Origin: JALUZX01 sp964561605
GTDB taxonomy: Bacteria > Planctomycetota > UBA1135 > JALUZX01
Direction: 5' to 3'
Assembly: GCA_964561605.1 (NCBI GenBank)
Contig: CAZLQD010000028.1
Coordinates: 1-64,000, forward strand
Length of the DNA: 64,000 nt
A program made the translations under genes and the position numbers. Within the stretch, counting starts at the first letter, position 1, and each line of letters starts with the position of its first letter. Shown piece by piece: positions 8,493-17,597 of this stretch. Under the pieces are notes generated by a model. The model made no database searches. It was not told the DNA's origin and was given only the letters and a program-made list of their open reading frames with translations.

Positions 8493-10956
8493 TGAAGATC
8501 GTCAGGACGCTGCTCTTCACCGAGACCTTGCGGGAGGTGAAGAGCAGCCCCAGAAGAGGGATGTCCCCCAGGATGGGGACTTTTACGACCGACTTGATCT
8601 CCTTTTGCTGCCTCAAGCCTCCGATGACGATGGTCTCTCCCTCCTGGACCGTCACCTCCGTCGTGGATTTCCGGCTGGTCTGTTCGGGAAGGCCGCCGTC
8701 TGGAGTGAAGGTGAAGCTTCCCACGCCCACTTCCACCTTCAGGTGGATCTTCCCGTCCGGGAGGAGGGTGGGCGTGATTCTCCCCAGGGTCTCGGCCGAG
8801 ATGTCGCTCTTCTTCACGATGGGCCTCCCGGCCGTGTCGAAGCCCTCGTTGAAGAAGAAGTTCAAGGTCTTGCGGATGTTGATCGAAGCCTCTTTCCCGC
8901 TCATGGAGACCGTCCTGGGATTGGCCAGGATGGTTCCCTTTCCTTCGCTCACCAGGGTGTTCAGCCGGACGAAGAACTCCCTGGGGAGCCGGCCCACTCC
9001 CTGGTAGAAGGACTGGCCCACTCCCGGAAACGTGATGAGCCCCTTGAGTCTCTCGTCGGGAGTGAGGTCGCGGATGGCGTTTCCGGCGGGTTGGAAGAAG
9101 GCGAAATGCCCCTCCGCGTAGGTGGCGTCCAAGCCGAGAGTCCTGTTGGCCTCCTCCGAGAGCTCCACGGCCAGGAGGTCCACCAGGATGTGGGGGGCCG
9201 GCCGGTCGATGATGGCGAGCTCCTTCCGGATCTCCTCCAGGACTTTCGGGGGACCCTTGAAAAGGATGTAGTTCCTCGGGGCGTTGGGTTTCAAGTAGGA
9301 GGAGTATTCGCTGGAAAGAGTGTCCATCGCCTCCTTGACGGGGATGTGGGCCAGCTCGAGGGAAGCAATGACCATGGATGGAGAGGCTGGGGGCGGGGGG
9401 CTCCCTCCACCGGCCGCCGGCCCGGAGGGCGGGGCGCCCCCGCCCGATCCCGCCGGCTTCTTTCCTCCCTTCCCTTCACCGCCCTTCTCTCCCGTTCTCT
9501 TTTCCGGCGCCGGGGAGGAGGCCCTTCCCATGGGAGGGCCGTCGAAGGAGGCCGCCGAGGGGTCGATGAACCGGTCGGGAAGATCGACCCGGTATACGTC
9601 AGGTTGGAGGATCCACTCCTTTTCGCTGATGATGGTGGCGATGGTGACCAGGAGGGATTTTCCGTCGGGAGACCATGAGATGTCCTCCAGGTCGCCCCGG
9701 TCGATCGATCCCAGGAGCATCTTGCGGTCCTCCCGGACGTCGAATTCCACCAGGTCGAAGAGCTTCCGCTTCTTCATGTCGAAGAGGGCCAGGGCCCAGC
9801 GGATGTTCTCGAATGTGGGCTTGGTGGGCCAGTTTCTTACGGTGGACCGCTTGATCAGAAGGGCGATCTTGGAGCTGTCGTAGGACCATTTCATGGAGTA
9901 GAAGGAAACGTACTCCCCGTCTCTTCCCGGGTGGGAGGTGAGAAGGGGCTCGTATCCTCCCTTCCGGGGATCCACCAGGTAGAGTGTGGATATCCTGTAG
10001 CCTTGGCTCGTGAACCTGAGACCCCAGCAGAGGATCCACCTTCCGTCCCAAGACCAGTGGGGGGTCCCGATGTAGAGTTGTTTCTCCGTGGCCGGTGATG
10101 TCGCCTTGGTGAGATTCACCGCCCCGGTCCCGTTCGGACGGATGAGCCAGAGATCCCGCCTTCCCGCCTTGCGCTCGGAACGGGTCATCTCCAGGTTGCT
10201 CGTATAGGCGATCCAGTCCCCCGAGGGCTTCCACATGGGCTCCCCGATCCTGATGGTTTCGGCCCCGATGTCGGTGAGGCGGAGGAAATCCCTCCCCTCG
10301 GGATCGGTCACGGCGAGGTCGTAGCCGTTTCCCCCGGTGGAACGGACCTTGAGGGCGATCTTCCCGGGATCTACAGGGCTGAAACGGGCGTCCTTGGCCG
10401 AACCCAGGTCGGCTAGGATCTGCCAGCCCCTGGCCTCGGCGGGATTCCCGACCCAGACCTGCCTCGTCCGTGAGGGCCCCCCCAGGACCTTGAAGACCAC
10501 GAGCCTGCTGTCACAGGACCACCTGGGGCCTTCGTCCTCGTCGATGTTTCTCCTGGGGTGGGGCGGGGAGAGGGAGGCGCTTTTTCCTGTGACCGTGTCG
10601 TATACGAAGATCCCTCCCTGGCTCTCTCTGCGGGGTTCGTTGGAGAATTCGTAGGCCAGCTTCTTTCCGTCCCAGGACCACTCGGCGTAGAAGGGATTCC
10701 CGATGGGGGTCACCACCTTCTCACCCGTCCCGTCGGACCGCATCACAAGCAGGCGGCTGGAACTCTTGGAAATCTCCCTCACGAAGGCGACCAGGTCGCC
10801 GTGCCAGGCCCACGCCACGGCCCGGCACTTCCCGTCCTTCGTGAGGGGGACGAGCTTCACCCCGGGAGCCACCTTCTGGGCGGATCCCTCGGGGAAGAGG
10901 GCCGAGGCCGCCAGGAGGAAGGAAAAAAACAGGTTGGGTTTGCTATCGATCGCCAC
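8368..10956 (-). CDS. TolB-like beta-propeller fused to a secretin
   Basis: This 862-residue exported protein joins two modules rarely seen in one chain. A signal peptide (about 1-26) is followed by a WD40/PD40 TolB-like propeller (about 40-455) with repeated W.DG and SPDGK blade motifs (AEWSWDGKKLAY, WSWDGRWI, SWSPDGKSLL). A Gly/Pro/Ser-rich linker spans about 475-527. Then come a short N1-like secretin domain (528-588) and the secretin core, with VPILGDIPLLGLLF at 793-806 and LTIFITPRI at 818-826. Secretins form outer-membrane rings for type II/III secretion, pili or phage release. No other secretion gene lies nearby. Its start overlaps the ankyrin gene by 14 bases. Confidence 0.85.
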   Translation of the reverse strand: MAIDSKPNLFFSFLLAASALFPEGSAQKVAPGVKLVPLTKDGKCRAVAWAWHGDLVAFVREISKSSSRLLVMRSDGTGEKVVTPIGNPFYAEWSWDGKKLAYEFSNEPRRESQGGIFVYDTVTGKSASLSPPHPRRNIDEDEGPRWSCDSRLVVFKVLGGPSRTRQVWVGNPAEARGWQILADLGSAKDARFSPVDPGKIALKVRSTGGNGYDLAVTDPEGRDFLRLTDIGAETIRIGEPMWKPSGDWIAYTSNLEMTRSERKAGRRDLWLIRPNGTGAVNLTKATSPATEKQLYIGTPHWSWDGRWILCWGLRFTSQGYRISTLYLVDPRKGGYEPLLTSHPGRDGEYVSFYSMKWSYDSSKIALLIKRSTVRNWPTKPTFENIRWALALFDMKKRKLFDLVEFDVREDRKMLLGSIDRGDLEDISWSPDGKSLLVTIATIISEKEWILQPDVYRVDLPDRFIDPSAASFDGPPMGRASSPAPEKRTGEKGGEGKGGKKPAGSGGGAPPSGPAAGGGSPPPPASPSMVIASLELAHIPVKEAMDTLSSEYSSYLKPNAPRNYILFKGPPKVLEEIRKELAIIDRPAPHILVDLLAVELSEEANRTLGLDATYAEGHFAFFQPAGNAIRDLTPDERLKGLITFPGVGQSFYQGVGRLPREFFVRLNTLVSEGKGTILANPRTVSMSGKEASINIRKTLNFFFNEGFDTAGRPIVKKSDISAETLGRITPTLLPDGKIHLKVEVGVGSFTFTPDGGLPEQTSRKSTTEVTVQEGETIVIGGLRQQKEIKSVVKVPILGDIPLLGLLFTSRKVSVKSSVLTIFITPRILRERETNPSWPQLDASKVENVPILVDKKKGKTPEKK

Positions 10957-11410
10957 GGTGCCTCGCGTTTTCCAGGATCTTGACCACTTCCGTCTTGCCT
11001 CTCCTGCGGGCCACCTGGAGAGGGGTTTCTCCCCCTTTGTGTCTCAGTGTCGGGTCGGCCCCCCTCTCCAGAAGTAGGCGCACGATCCCGGCGTGCCCCT
11101 CGTGGGCCGCCAGGTGGAGGGGGGTGGCTCCCTGCTCCTGCCGGGCGTTGGGATCGGCTCCCCGGTCCAGGAGAAGCCGGACCATGGGAAGGTTCCCGTT
11201 GAGAGCGGCCAGGTGGAGCAAGGTCGCTCCGTGGGAGTTCCTGGAATCCACGGGCAGGCCCGCGTCCAGGCGGGCCCTGAGAAGGTCGATCCTGTTGCGG
11301 AAGACCAGTTCCTGGGGAGGAGGAGAAGAGCATCCGGAAAGGAAAAAGAACCCCGCCCATCCCGTGAGGATGGAGAGGATCGTTCTTCTTGGATGGCCGA
11401 TCCGAGTCAT
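10943..11410 (-). CDS. Ankyrin-repeat lipoprotein
   Basis: This 155-residue protein has a type II signal peptide ending FFLSGC, with the lipidated Cys at residue 27. It then carries three ankyrin repeats, seen as HGATLLHLAALNGNLPMVRL, GATPLHLAAHEGHAGIVRLL and GETPLQVARRRGKTEVV. It is predicted to be a periplasm- or membrane-facing binding protein. It is the promoter-proximal gene of a two-gene unit with the propeller-secretin, overlapping it by 14 bases, so the two products may act together, for example as a pilotin-like partner. That partnership is inference. Confidence 0.85.
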   Translation of the reverse strand: MTRIGHPRRTILSILTGWAGFFFLSGCSSPPPQELVFRNRIDLLRARLDAGLPVDSRNSHGATLLHLAALNGNLPMVRLLLDRGADPNARQEQGATPLHLAAHEGHAGIVRLLLERGADPTLRHKGGETPLQVARRRGKTEVVKILENARHRGDR

Positions 11411-11483
11411 AGAGAACCTCCCGGGCCTTGAAGAGGTTGAATTTTTCCAGGAAGGGGGGGAGGAAAGGTCTGAAAAATTTCTT

Positions 11484-11499
11484 AACCTGGGCCCAGGTT
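11484..11499. promoter_or_regulatory. Perfect 16-base palindrome between divergent genes
   Basis: AACCTGGGCCCAGGTT is a perfect inverted repeat in the interval between the divergently transcribed ankyrin lipoprotein (starts 11410, minus) and DUF2007-like gene (starts 11548, plus). The surrounding bases are AT-rich. The position suits an operator for a dimeric regulator controlling one or both genes. No regulator is encoded next to it. Confidence 0.4.
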
Positions 11500-11547
11500 T
11501 TGTTGGAATTTTGCAAGTCCCGGGGCGGCAGGAAGCGAGTTGTGGCC

Positions 11548-11928
11548 ATGGCGGCGGAACAGGAGAGGAACAGGAGAGGGGAAGAGGGCGCTCCCGGCGG
11601 GGAGGGCCTTCCGGAGGTCCCCGGGGGGTGGAAGGTGGTCTACGCTGCGCCCGACCGCCTGGCGGCCATCCGGATCCAGGGCATCCTGGAGGAATTGGGT
11701 TTCACCACCTACATCCTGGAGGAGGCCATGGGGTTCGTGGCCCCCTTGGCGAGCTACAGCGTCTTGCCGGAGATCTCCCCCTTGGAGTCCGACTCCCACC
11801 TCGTCGCTCCCGCCCGGGAGGCGGACCGGGTGGTAGAGGTGCTCCGCCGTGTCCTGGAGGAGATCGCCGCCTTCGAGGGGGAACAGGAGGAGGACCCTCT
11901 CCCCGGGGGGGAGGGGGAAGAGGAATAG
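11548..11928 (+). CDS. DUF2007-like small protein
   Basis: This 126-residue soluble protein has a central WKVVYAAPDRLAAIRIQGIL segment followed by EELGFTTYILEE and a hydrophobic tail block ending VVEVLRRVLEEIAAFE. That is the pattern of the DUF2007 'putative signal transducing protein' family, which resembles a GlnB-like fold. Both ends are acidic and low in complexity. I chose the ATG at 11548; GTG at 11542 is equally well placed behind AGGAAG. A start at 11428 would translate AT-rich intergenic sequence and the palindrome. No function is established. Confidence 0.65.
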   Translation: MAAEQERNRRGEEGAPGGEGLPEVPGGWKVVYAAPDRLAAIRIQGILEELGFTTYILEEAMGFVAPLASYSVLPEISPLESDSHLVAPAREADRVVEVLRRVLEEIAAFEGEQEEDPLPGGEGEEE

Positions 11929-11976
11929 CTCTTCCCCCGAGGCTCCGTTGCTCTTGGACCGTAAGAAGACCGGGCT

Positions 11977-12002
11977 CCAGGAGGGGAGGGCCCCCCTCCT
12001 GG
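11977..12002. terminator. Hairpin between convergent genes
   Basis: CCAGGAGGGG (11977-11986) and CCCCTCCTGG (11993-12002) form a perfect 10-pair stem with a 6-base loop. It lies between the ends of the DUF2007-like gene (plus) and glgC (minus), where a bidirectional terminator would be expected. There is no U tract on either side. Confidence 0.5.
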
Positions 12003-12008
12003 GCGTGT

Positions 12009-13241
12009 TCAGGGGACGGGCGTGACGGAGAATCCCTCTTCCGAGGGCAATCCCGTGGGGATCAGGGTCAGGCCCGATGGGCTCCTGGTGAAGAGTCTCT
12101 TGTCCTCCTGGGCGTCGAAACCGATGGCCGCACCCGAGGGAATCTGTACGCCCGCATCCACGATGCAACGCCTCAACCTGGCCCCTTCGCCCACCCCCAC
12201 CCCGTGTAGGAGGATGGAGTCCTCCACCGAGGCGCCGGGGCCGATCCGGACTCCCGGACCGAGGACGGAACCCCGGACGGCGGCCTTCTCGATCCGCACT
12301 CCCGGGGAGAGGATGGTGGATTCGCAATCCGACCCGGCGCCGACCCTGGGAGGAAGGGCGGATTCAGGGTGGCAGAGGAAGGGCCAATCGGGATCCCAGA
12401 GGTCCAAGGGGGAGGGATCCTGGAGGAGGTCGCGGGAGGCCTGGTAGTAGGCGTCCACCGTCCCGATGTCCCTCCAGTAGGGGTTCTTCTCGTGGGAGGA
12501 GAAATCGTAGGCCAGGAGGCGGGCTCCTTCCTCGAGGAGGGTGGGGAGGATGTCCTTGCCGAAGTCGTGGGAACTCTCGGGGTTCCTGGCGTCCTTCGTG
12601 AGGCTCCTCACAAGAATTTCCGTCTTGAAGATATAGATCCCCATGGAGGCCAGGCAGTGTCCCGGGTCGTCCGGCAGGGGGCTCGGGGCGGAGGGCTTCT
12701 CCTGGAAGCTGGTGATCCAGCCCCGGGCGTCCCGCTCCAGGAGACCGAACCGGGACCCTTCCTCGATGGGCACCTTGACCCCGGCAAGGGTCACGTCGGC
12801 CCGGGAGTCCTCGTGGGCCTCCAGGAAGGCCCGGTAGTTCATCCTGTAGACGTGGTCGCCCGAGAGGATCAGGACGTTTCTCGGCCTGAGGCCTTGAAGG
12901 AGGTCCAGGTTGTGGAAGACCGCGTCGGCCGTGCCCCTGTACCAGAGGTCGGCGAGCTTGTGCTGGGGAGGCACCACTTCCAGGTTGCCGCTGGTGGAGG
13001 GGTGGAAGACGTTCCAACCCCGGAAGAGGTGCCGGATCAAGGGCGCCGAGAGGTGCTGGACCAGGACGAAGATCTTCCTGCATCCCGAATGCAGGCAGTT
13101 GCTCAGGGGAAAGTCGATGATCCTGTAGACCCCCCCGAAGGGAACGGCAGGCTTGGTTCGGTTCTTCGTCAGGGGGTAGAGCCGTTCCCCCTTCCCTCCC
13201 GCCAGGATCAGGGTGATCGTATCGCTGGGCACCTGGAGCAT
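12009..13241 (-). CDS. glgC: Glucose-1-phosphate adenylyltransferase
   Basis: GlgC makes ADP-glucose from ATP and glucose-1-phosphate, the committed step of bacterial glycogen synthesis. The nucleotidyltransferase signature LAGGKGERLYPLT begins at residue 13, followed by KPAVPFGGVYRIIDFPLSNC. YRGTADAV and LSGDHVYRM are typical, and the C-terminal left-handed beta-helix is seen in repeats such as CESTILSPGVRIEKAAVRGS. The length of 410 residues is normal. The start is 7 bases past the stop of the response regulator gene, so it is the last gene of the glycogen operon, followed by a hairpin at 11977-12002. Confidence 0.95.
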   Translation of the reverse strand: MLQVPSDTITLILAGGKGERLYPLTKNRTKPAVPFGGVYRIIDFPLSNCLHSGCRKIFVLVQHLSAPLIRHLFRGWNVFHPSTSGNLEVVPPQHKLADLWYRGTADAVFHNLDLLQGLRPRNVLILSGDHVYRMNYRAFLEAHEDSRADVTLAGVKVPIEEGSRFGLLERDARGWITSFQEKPSAPSPLPDDPGHCLASMGIYIFKTEILVRSLTKDARNPESSHDFGKDILPTLLEEGARLLAYDFSSHEKNPYWRDIGTVDAYYQASRDLLQDPSPLDLWDPDWPFLCHPESALPPRVGAGSDCESTILSPGVRIEKAAVRGSVLGPGVRIGPGASVEDSILLHGVGVGEGARLRRCIVDAGVQIPSGAAIGFDAQEDKRLFTRSPSGLTLIPTGLPSEEGFSVTPVP

Positions 13242-13248
13242 CGGGGCC

Positions 13249-13653
13249 CTACTCGCCCACTTCGGCGGGCCTGGTGCCTTTCTGGGCCCGCTTGGCCGCC
13301 TGTTCGTCCAGGAGGCGCCGGACCGTGGAGAAGAGTTCCTCCCTGTCGGAAGACTTGACCACGTATGCGTGGGCCGACCAGGACATGAAGTTGTCCCTGT
13401 AGGAAGAATAGGCCGTGTGAAGAACCACGGGCAGGTCGGGGTAGCGGGCCAGGATGCCCGAGAGGGCTTCCATGCCGTCCATTCCGGGCATGCTGATGTC
13501 CAGGATCACCAGGTGGGGGAGGAATTCGTCCACCATCCTGAGGGCTTCCAGCCCGTTCTCGGCGGTTCGAACCTCGTAGCCTTGTTCTTCGAAGTCCTCC
13601 CTGTAGAGGAGGCGCTGATTCTTCTCGTCGTCAACGATCAAGATCCTTGCCAT
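13249..13653 (-). CDS. Single-domain response regulator
   Basis: This 134-residue receiver protein has no output domain. The acidic pair is Asp8/Asp9 in ILIVDDE, the phosphorylation site is Asp52 in VILDISMPGMDG, Thr80 lies in VVLHT, and the conserved Lys is residue 100. The start at MARILIVDDE is fixed by GGAGGGG a few bases upstream; a longer frame exists but would prepend 25 basic residues overlapping the kinase gene. It sits between the histidine kinase and glgC, so it is the likely partner of that kinase. With no DNA-binding domain, it must act by protein contact or phosphorelay. Confidence 0.93.
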   Translation of the reverse strand: MARILIVDDEKNQRLLYREDFEEQGYEVRTAENGLEALRMVDEFLPHLVILDISMPGMDGMEALSGILARYPDLPVVLHTAYSSYRDNFMSWSAHAYVVKSSDREELFSTVRRLLDEQAAKRAQKGTRPAEVGE

Positions 13654-13675
13654 GGTACCCCTCCAATGCGTGGGA

Positions 13676-15478
13676 TCATTGTGCACAGGTTTCGTTCTCT
13701 TGTCTCCCCCCTTCCTTTTCTTCCTCACGAAAGGCAGGGAGGGAGACCTTGAAAATGGTCCCTTCCCCGGGCCGGCTCTCGACGTGGATCTTCCCCTTGT
13801 TGGCCTCCACCAGGGCCCGGGTGATGGGAAGACCCAGGCCGGTTCCGGTGATCTTCGTCGTGAAGAAGGGTTCGAAGAGACGCTTCAGGTTTTCCTTGGG
13901 GATCCCGGGGCCGTCGTCCTTCACGGCGAGGCTGAGTCTCTCCCCTTCTTCTCTCAGGAGGATCCTGACGGTTCCTTCGCGGCCCACCGCTTCGAGGGCG
14001 TTCTTCACGAGGTTGATCAGGATCTGGCGGACGTGGGCCGGATCGGCGTAGACCTTCTTCCCCCGGGTCAGGTCCAGGATCTCCATGCGGACCCTTTCCT
14101 GGGTCTGGCCCGAGAAGGTCTCCACCACGTCCTGGGCGATCGGGGTGAGGTCCACCGGGCCAGGGCGGACCTGGGAGGGCCTGGAGAAGTCCAGGATTCC
14201 CTGGAGGAGGGTCTCCAGGCGGTCCACCTCCTCCACGATGATGCCGGCGTTCCTCCGGATCTTGGTGCCCTGGGGGGCCTCCTTGAGGATGCGCCTGGCG
14301 AATCCGCCGATGGTGGTGAGAGGGTTTCGGATCTCGTGGGTGATGCGGGCCGCCACCGAACCTACGGCGGCCATCTTCTCGCTCAGGATGAGCTTGGAGC
14401 GGGCCTCGGTGAGGCTCTTGTTCATCCTGGCCAGGCGCTTCACCTGGCTGTGCAGGGTGGCCTGGGCGAAGGCGTTCTCCAGGGCCAGGGCGGCCTGGCC
14501 CGCCAGGATGAGGAGGAACTCGATGTCGTTGGAGGCGATGGGCCTGTCCAGGTAGAGGTTGTCCGCCGTGATCACTCCCATGTTCTTGCCGGCGGCGATC
14601 ATGGGGACGGCCACGAACTCCTTGGCCCGGAAGATCCTGACGAAGGCCGGGTCCTCCCTGGGGTCCTCCCAGGCGTTCTTGGTCCAGGTGGGGGCCTTCT
14701 CCCGGAAGGTCCGGGCCACGAGGCTCTTCTGGGAGTTCACGGGGATGGAGTGGCGCATGAGCTCGGGAAAGGCCCGGAAGGCCTCGGACCGCACCCGCTT
14801 TTCGCTGTAGCGGATGAGAAGGGTGTCCAGGTCTGGGTCCTCCCGGGCCAGCCTGGCCCAGATGGCGCCGGCCTCTTCGGGACTCCCCGGCCCCACGGCC
14901 ATCCGGCAGCGCAATTCCTTGCCTCCCCGGCAGGGAAGGAAGATGAAGGCCCGGCTGAAGGAGAGTGCCCTGCCGGCGGTAACGCAGGTAAGGATGGTGA
15001 AGAGTAGGCGGTTCAGATCGGGCGTGGACCGGATGTGCTTGGCCAGCATCTGGAGCAGGCGGATCTTCTGCTCCATCTTCTGGGCCTGGGTCTCTTCCTC
15101 CAGGGTGAGGAGGATCCGGCGGCCTTCTCCGGAGGAGAGGGCCTTGAGAGTCAGCCGGAAGGTCCTTCCCCGGGCAGGAGCCTGGGTGGTCACCAGGATG
15201 GAGATCCTCTCCCTGGAGTCCTCGTTTCGAACCAGGGCCTCCAGGTCGACGGGCTTCTCCTGGGGATCCCTCTCGAAGGCGTGCCAGCGCCGGAAGATCT
15301 CTCCCAGGCTCTTTCCCAGGATCTCCCCGGTGGAGCGTTCCAAGGTCCGGAAGAAGAGGTCGTTGCCTGCGAGGAAGCGCCCGTCTCCGTCCAGGATCCC
15401 CACTCCCACGGGGAGGTCGTGGAATAGGTGGGAGGCCTTCTGGAAGAACCGGTCCACCTGGTCCGCCCCGTCTGTCAT
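13676..15478 (-). CDS. Cytosolic PAS-GAF sensor histidine kinase
   Basis: This 600-residue kinase has no membrane segment. An N-terminal PAS-like domain (about 14-130) is followed by a GAF domain (about 155-335), a short coiled coil and the kinase core. The phospho-accepting His is 381 in ITHEIRNPLTTIGG. The ATPase boxes are intact: NLVKNALEAV with Asn493, DDGPGIP at 521-527 and GTGLGLPI near 545. It lies 22 bases before the response regulator gene and 75 bases after the GH57 gene in the glycogen cluster. It probably senses an intracellular ligand or redox state, but the signal is not evident. Confidence 0.92.
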   Translation of the reverse strand: MTDGADQVDRFFQKASHLFHDLPVGVGILDGDGRFLAGNDLFFRTLERSTGEILGKSLGEIFRRWHAFERDPQEKPVDLEALVRNEDSRERISILVTTQAPARGRTFRLTLKALSSGEGRRILLTLEEETQAQKMEQKIRLLQMLAKHIRSTPDLNRLLFTILTCVTAGRALSFSRAFIFLPCRGGKELRCRMAVGPGSPEEAGAIWARLAREDPDLDTLLIRYSEKRVRSEAFRAFPELMRHSIPVNSQKSLVARTFREKAPTWTKNAWEDPREDPAFVRIFRAKEFVAVPMIAAGKNMGVITADNLYLDRPIASNDIEFLLILAGQAALALENAFAQATLHSQVKRLARMNKSLTEARSKLILSEKMAAVGSVAARITHEIRNPLTTIGGFARRILKEAPQGTKIRRNAGIIVEEVDRLETLLQGILDFSRPSQVRPGPVDLTPIAQDVVETFSGQTQERVRMEILDLTRGKKVYADPAHVRQILINLVKNALEAVGREGTVRILLREEGERLSLAVKDDGPGIPKENLKRLFEPFFTTKITGTGLGLPITRALVEANKGKIHVESRPGEGTIFKVSLPAFREEEKEGGRQENETCAQ

Positions 15479-15553
15479 GGTTCGTCTCCCGAGGCCTTTC
15501 CGACTTCCCCCGGGGCCCCGGGACTTTCAGAGGGGTGCTCCGCCCCGGGCGGA

Positions 15554-17587
15554 TCAACCCCAGGGAAAGACCTGGAGTTCGAGGGAGAAGACTTGCTCCT
15601 TTTCTACGGCTTTCAGAGGGAAGAGGAGAACTACTCTCGTTCCCTGGAGGTTCTTCTTGATCCCCTCCTCGTCCCGGGAGAGGGACCAGATCGGTCCTGT
15701 CAGGACCTTCTCGGCCCCTTCCTGGAGGATCTCCAGGTCCCCCCGGGTGATCCCTTCCACGCGAAGCTTCTCCGGCGCGGGTTTGAGGGCCGCCTCTCCG
15801 ACGGTCCACTCCTTGCCGCCACCGGACAGGCGGGAGGAGGCCCCCTGGTTTCCAGGGCCGAAATGGAGGGCCACGGCCAGGTATTTCTTTCCCGCCGGAT
15901 TTCCACGCCTGGCCGTCTTGTAGGTCACGGCCAGGCCCTGGTCGCCGATCTCCAGGACCTTCTCCAGGTAGAGCCTCTCCCCTCCCCTGCCAAGGGGGAC
16001 CTCTCCCGGAGAGAGAACGGCCAGGTCGCCCCGCCAGGTCTCCTCGTAGGGAAGGGTGGAAAGGTCCGCTTCCAGGGGGATCCTCCCGCGGAACCAGTCC
16101 AGGGCTCCGGGGATGGCCGAGAGGATCCGGTCCTCCAGGCAGTCCAGGGGATGGGGGTCTTCCCCCAGGAAGGCCTCTTCCCGGTCTTCCTGGGGGATCT
16201 CCTCGTGGTAGGCCTCGATCCGGCGGGAGAGGCAGAGGAGGGGATTCCAGGCGGCTTCCAGGTGGGAGAGCTCGAAGAGCCTTCCTCCCAGGCCGGGTTT
16301 GAGGAAGGCCTGGAAGGGTGGGCGGACCATGGCGGTCTCTTCCTCCCCGTCCAGGTCGAAGTCCCCTTCCACCCTGGAGGTGGACTTCTGCCTCTCCTCT
16401 GTGCCGGCGCCGGAGAGGAAGGCCTGCTCCGCCAGGAGGAGGTGCCTGTAGAGGGCGTCCCTCAAGTGGGTCAGGTAGATCCCTCCGAAGACGCCGTGCC
16501 AGTAGCCGCAATTGCACTGGGCCCGGAAGATCTCCCTCAGGGCTTCTCCCTGGAAGGGGGTGTCCTCTCTGCGGATCCGGCCGGCGGCGGAGGCGATCCT
16601 CCCGTGGAGCCTCCTGGATTCGGGGTAGCGTGTGAAGAACCTGCGCCACGATCCCCCCCGGAGGAAGATCGCCGCCGCCCGGGCGCCCTCTTCGTCCGTG
16701 GAGAGCCGCTTCCGGACTTCCTCCAGGGTCGGGCGCACCCTGGGGGCGGCCCACTCTTCCATCTCCCTGTAGGAGCCCGAAGGGATCTCGGCGGGCACGG
16801 GCTTGGGTCCCCGGCGGAGGGCTTCCCAGGCCGTGGAGAGGCGGACCACCTCGGGAGAGGAGGCCAGGAGGCGCAGGGCCTCCTTGAGCCAACCTTTCTC
16901 GTAGACCAACTCGTACGTCCCGGGCCAGATGCCGAACTTCTCCGCGTCGTCGGCGTAGACCAGGATCTTTCCGCCCTTCTCCCGGGAGCGGTCCAGTTCC
17001 TCCAGGAGGTCTTCCGGAGACTGGAAGGGAATCAGGTAGCGGAGTTTCTCCGAGATGGGGAGGATCCGCACCAGGGAGCCGCCTTCCTCGGCGAGGAAGG
17101 GGCGCATGGCCCGGGGGCCCTGGAAGCCGGCTCCTTCCACGAGGTGGTCGTCCAGGAAGGTGTAGAGGACCCCGGCCCTCTCCAGGTCCGGCACCAGGCC
17201 GGGTTCCCAGACTCTCTCGGCGAGCCAGCATCCCCTGGGAGAGAGGCCGAACCGGTCCTCGATGTGCCTTCGCATGAGCTCCAACTGGCCCCGGCGGTCC
17301 TCCCGGGAGAGGGCCGGGAGGATGGGCTCGTAGAACCCGCCCGAGAGGATCTCCATGCGGCCCGTGGCGGCCAGGTCCCTAAGGCGGTCCACGAAGGCGG
17401 GCCTCTTGGCCTCCAGCCATTCCAGTAGGGGACCCGAGACGTGGAGGGTGAAGGGAACCCCTTCCACCTCCTCCAGGGTGGTGAGGAAAGGGTCGTAACA
17501 CCGCTCGAAGGCCTCCAGGAAGACCTCCTCGAAGTTCCCCACGGGCTGGTGGAGATGGAAGACCAGGGCCAGGCGGATGGGTTCCAT
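15554..17587 (-). CDS. GH57 4-alpha-glucanotransferase
   Basis: This 677-residue enzyme resembles the Thermococcus-type GH57 4-alpha-glucanotransferases (about 660 residues), which transfer alpha-1,4 glucan segments. The N-terminal catalytic barrel begins LALVFHLHQPVG. The nucleophile is predicted as Glu124 in WLAERVWEP and the acid/base as Asp213 or Asp214 in VYADDAEKFGIWPG. The C-terminal half is the beta-sandwich DUF1925/DUF1926 region. The start at MEPIRL has GAGGT 7 bases upstream; an upstream in-frame Met would overlap glgA. It is translated 10 bases after glgA, which fits glycogen remodelling or breakdown. Confidence 0.92.
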   Translation of the reverse strand: MEPIRLALVFHLHQPVGNFEEVFLEAFERCYDPFLTTLEEVEGVPFTLHVSGPLLEWLEAKRPAFVDRLRDLAATGRMEILSGGFYEPILPALSREDRRGQLELMRRHIEDRFGLSPRGCWLAERVWEPGLVPDLERAGVLYTFLDDHLVEGAGFQGPRAMRPFLAEEGGSLVRILPISEKLRYLIPFQSPEDLLEELDRSREKGGKILVYADDAEKFGIWPGTYELVYEKGWLKEALRLLASSPEVVRLSTAWEALRRGPKPVPAEIPSGSYREMEEWAAPRVRPTLEEVRKRLSTDEEGARAAAIFLRGGSWRRFFTRYPESRRLHGRIASAAGRIRREDTPFQGEALREIFRAQCNCGYWHGVFGGIYLTHLRDALYRHLLLAEQAFLSGAGTEERQKSTSRVEGDFDLDGEEETAMVRPPFQAFLKPGLGGRLFELSHLEAAWNPLLCLSRRIEAYHEEIPQEDREEAFLGEDPHPLDCLEDRILSAIPGALDWFRGRIPLEADLSTLPYEETWRGDLAVLSPGEVPLGRGGERLYLEKVLEIGDQGLAVTYKTARRGNPAGKKYLAVALHFGPGNQGASSRLSGGGKEWTVGEAALKPAPEKLRVEGITRGDLEILQEGAEKVLTGPIWSLSRDEEGIKKNLQGTRVVLLFPLKAVEKEQVFSLELQVFPWG

Positions 17588-17597
17588 GGAGATTACC

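Noticed and set aside
11428..11547. Upstream start of the DUF2007-like gene
   Set aside because: The extra 40 codons cover AT-rich intergenic sequence and the palindrome, and the family match starts later.
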